DNA of 64,000 bases from Symsagittifera roscoffensis (Eukaryota > Xenacoelomorpha > Acoela > Convolutidae). The notes under the pieces were generated by a model, which made no database searches, was not told the DNA's origin, and saw nothing but the letters and a program-made list of their open reading frames with translations. A program made the position numbers and the translations under genes. The stretch is from assembly GCF_963678635.1 (NCBI RefSeq), contig NC_087067.1:7171216-7235215 (forward strand). Direction: 5' to 3'. Every line of letters begins with the position of its first letter. The first letter of the stretch is position 1. Below are positions 63,771 to 64,000 of this stretch, one piece after another.

Positions 63771-64000
63771 ACCTGACTGATGAACTTGATGTATCTCTAT
63801 CTACCGTGGCGTCTCTATCATCATGAGTAATTGAGAGAGTGTATGTGGGTGTGTGTGTTTACCTGACTGATGGTCCTGATGTATCTCCATCTGCCGTGGC
63901 GTCTGTATTATCAGGATTAATAAACAGAGTGATTGTATGTGCGTCTCTGTGTGTTAACCTGAATGATGAACTTGATGTATCTCCATCTACCGTGGCGTCT

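Larger units (their letters stand above)
1..64000 (+). repeat. GT-rich tandem repeat array (minisatellite/satellite), ~84-95 bp unit
   Basis: Every stretch examined is made of one unit repeated head to tail. Its + strand order is: core anchors ctgactgatgaacatgatg, tatctccatctg and ccgtggcgtctgt, then cttgagtattaaagag, a (GA)n run, a (GT)n run and gtac leading into the next core. Successive cores lie exactly 84 bp apart at 39921/40005 and 44706/44790. In 10-27 kb the mean is nearer 93 bp because the GA/GT spacers are longer. Window length over period gives about 700 copies. The core varies mainly by single substitutions, the spacer mainly by length. No gene-sized stretch lies outside the repeat. 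Orientation is constant except for two ~60-bp fragments. The family is not one I can name; a eukaryotic, possibly fish, origin is inferred only from its style. Confidence 0.97.
54481..64000 (+). repeat. Right array segment with expanded GT spacers
   Basis: Units here often carry GT runs of 30-75 bp, and variants reading 'gttaacctgactgatgaac', 'gaacctgatgtttctcc' and 'gatgacatgatgtatctc'. Block spacings are about 730 bp near 54.88-56.1 kb (markers at 54881 and 55612) and about 1.0-1.14 kb in 57-60.5 kb (cctgatgtttctcc or its variant at 57251, 58345, 59487 and 60462). No gene is visible. Confidence 0.85.
62300..64000 (+). repeat. ~1.13-1.15-kb tandem duplication, second copy cut by window end
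   Basis: The rare 'ggtcctgatgtatctcc' and 'tcaggattaataaacagag' units occur at about 62741 and 63873 (offset 1,132 bp). The upstream 'gatggcatgat' unit occurs at about 62311 and 63466. The array continues past position 64000. Confidence 0.87.

Noticed and set aside
1-64000. CRISPR array
   Set aside because: Regular repeats alternate with variable text, but the variable text is GT/GA runs and not unique spacers, the period is ~84-95 bp, and there are no cas genes.
1-64000. tRNA, rRNA, other structured RNA genes, prokaryotic promoters or terminators
   Set aside because: No cloverleaf, rRNA-like or other recognisable RNA segment was seen, and the repeat leaves no unique stretch long enough. 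Prokaryotic signals would not be meaningful in this context.
1-64000. A functioning multi-exon immune receptor gene made of hundreds of micro-exons
   Set aside because: The 40-nt core is not a multiple of three, donor and acceptor bases vary between units, the introns would be about 44 nt, and no Ig domain, transmembrane or signal-peptide coding sequence is present. Only the weaker claim of an exon-like origin is kept, as a hypothesis.
1-64000. Firm species assignment
   Set aside because: The style suggests an animal, perhaps a fish, but no unique marker gene is present and no database search was possible.

Overview
The whole 64 kb window is one tandem-repeat array. A GT-rich unit of about 84-95 bp, degenerate in its spacer, follows itself head to tail from the first base to the last, roughly 700 times. 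I found no unique sequence, no convincing gene, no RNA gene and no recognisable transposon. Each unit has a relatively constant core (+ strand anchors 'ctgactgatgaacatgatg', 'tatctccatctg', 'ccgtggcgtctgt'), an A/T-rich stretch ('cttgagtattaaagag'), a short (GA)n run and a (GT)n run whose length varies. Where units are most uniform (about 39-50 kb) the period is exactly 84 bp. Long dinucleotide runs, an intergenic-style minisatellite and the absence of any bacterial or phage gene point to a eukaryotic nuclear genome. A fish or other animal is the likeliest source, but the sequence does not prove it.

Layout. 1-1140: mixed units, several with a doubled GT spacer. 1141-6741: a 2,801-bp block present twice in tandem with no difference seen at the places compared. 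6362-9557: a 1.6-kb block twice, each copy carrying the same ~60-bp inverted fragment. 9558-10233: shorter duplications. 10234-13416: a 1.64-kb block and a copy lacking one unit. At a larger scale, 10.7-16.7 kb is repeated in the same block order, with losses, at 16.7-21.46 kb; this includes a four-unit (~372 bp) higher-order repeat. 21.5-36 kb: mosaic of units with local duplications, including an offset of 1,190 bp around 33-34.7 kb. 36.05-46.86 kb: a 5.4-kb tandem duplication, each copy starting with a five-unit (421 bp) higher-order repeat. 46.9-54.4 kb: shuffled pieces of the same families and a six-unit (~505 bp) repeat. 54.4-64 kb: units with much longer GT runs (up to about 75 bp) and ~0.7-1.1 kb periodicities.

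Open reading frames of up to 331 codons occur, nearly all on the minus strand. They are explained by unit composition: in the consensus only one of three minus-strand frames carries stops. I do not call any of them a gene.

The most interesting possibility is that the constant core is a fossil micro-exon. On the minus strand it reads as a 40-nt block preceded by a pyrimidine tract and 'atacag' and followed by 'cag|gtac', like an acceptor and a donor site. One frame reads DATADGDTS(C/Y)SSVR, which in its Tyr form matches the TxYxxV/I signalling-motif pattern found in cytoplasmic tails of immune-type receptors. This is a hypothesis. A 40-nt exon is not a multiple of three, so the array as a whole is not an obviously working gene.
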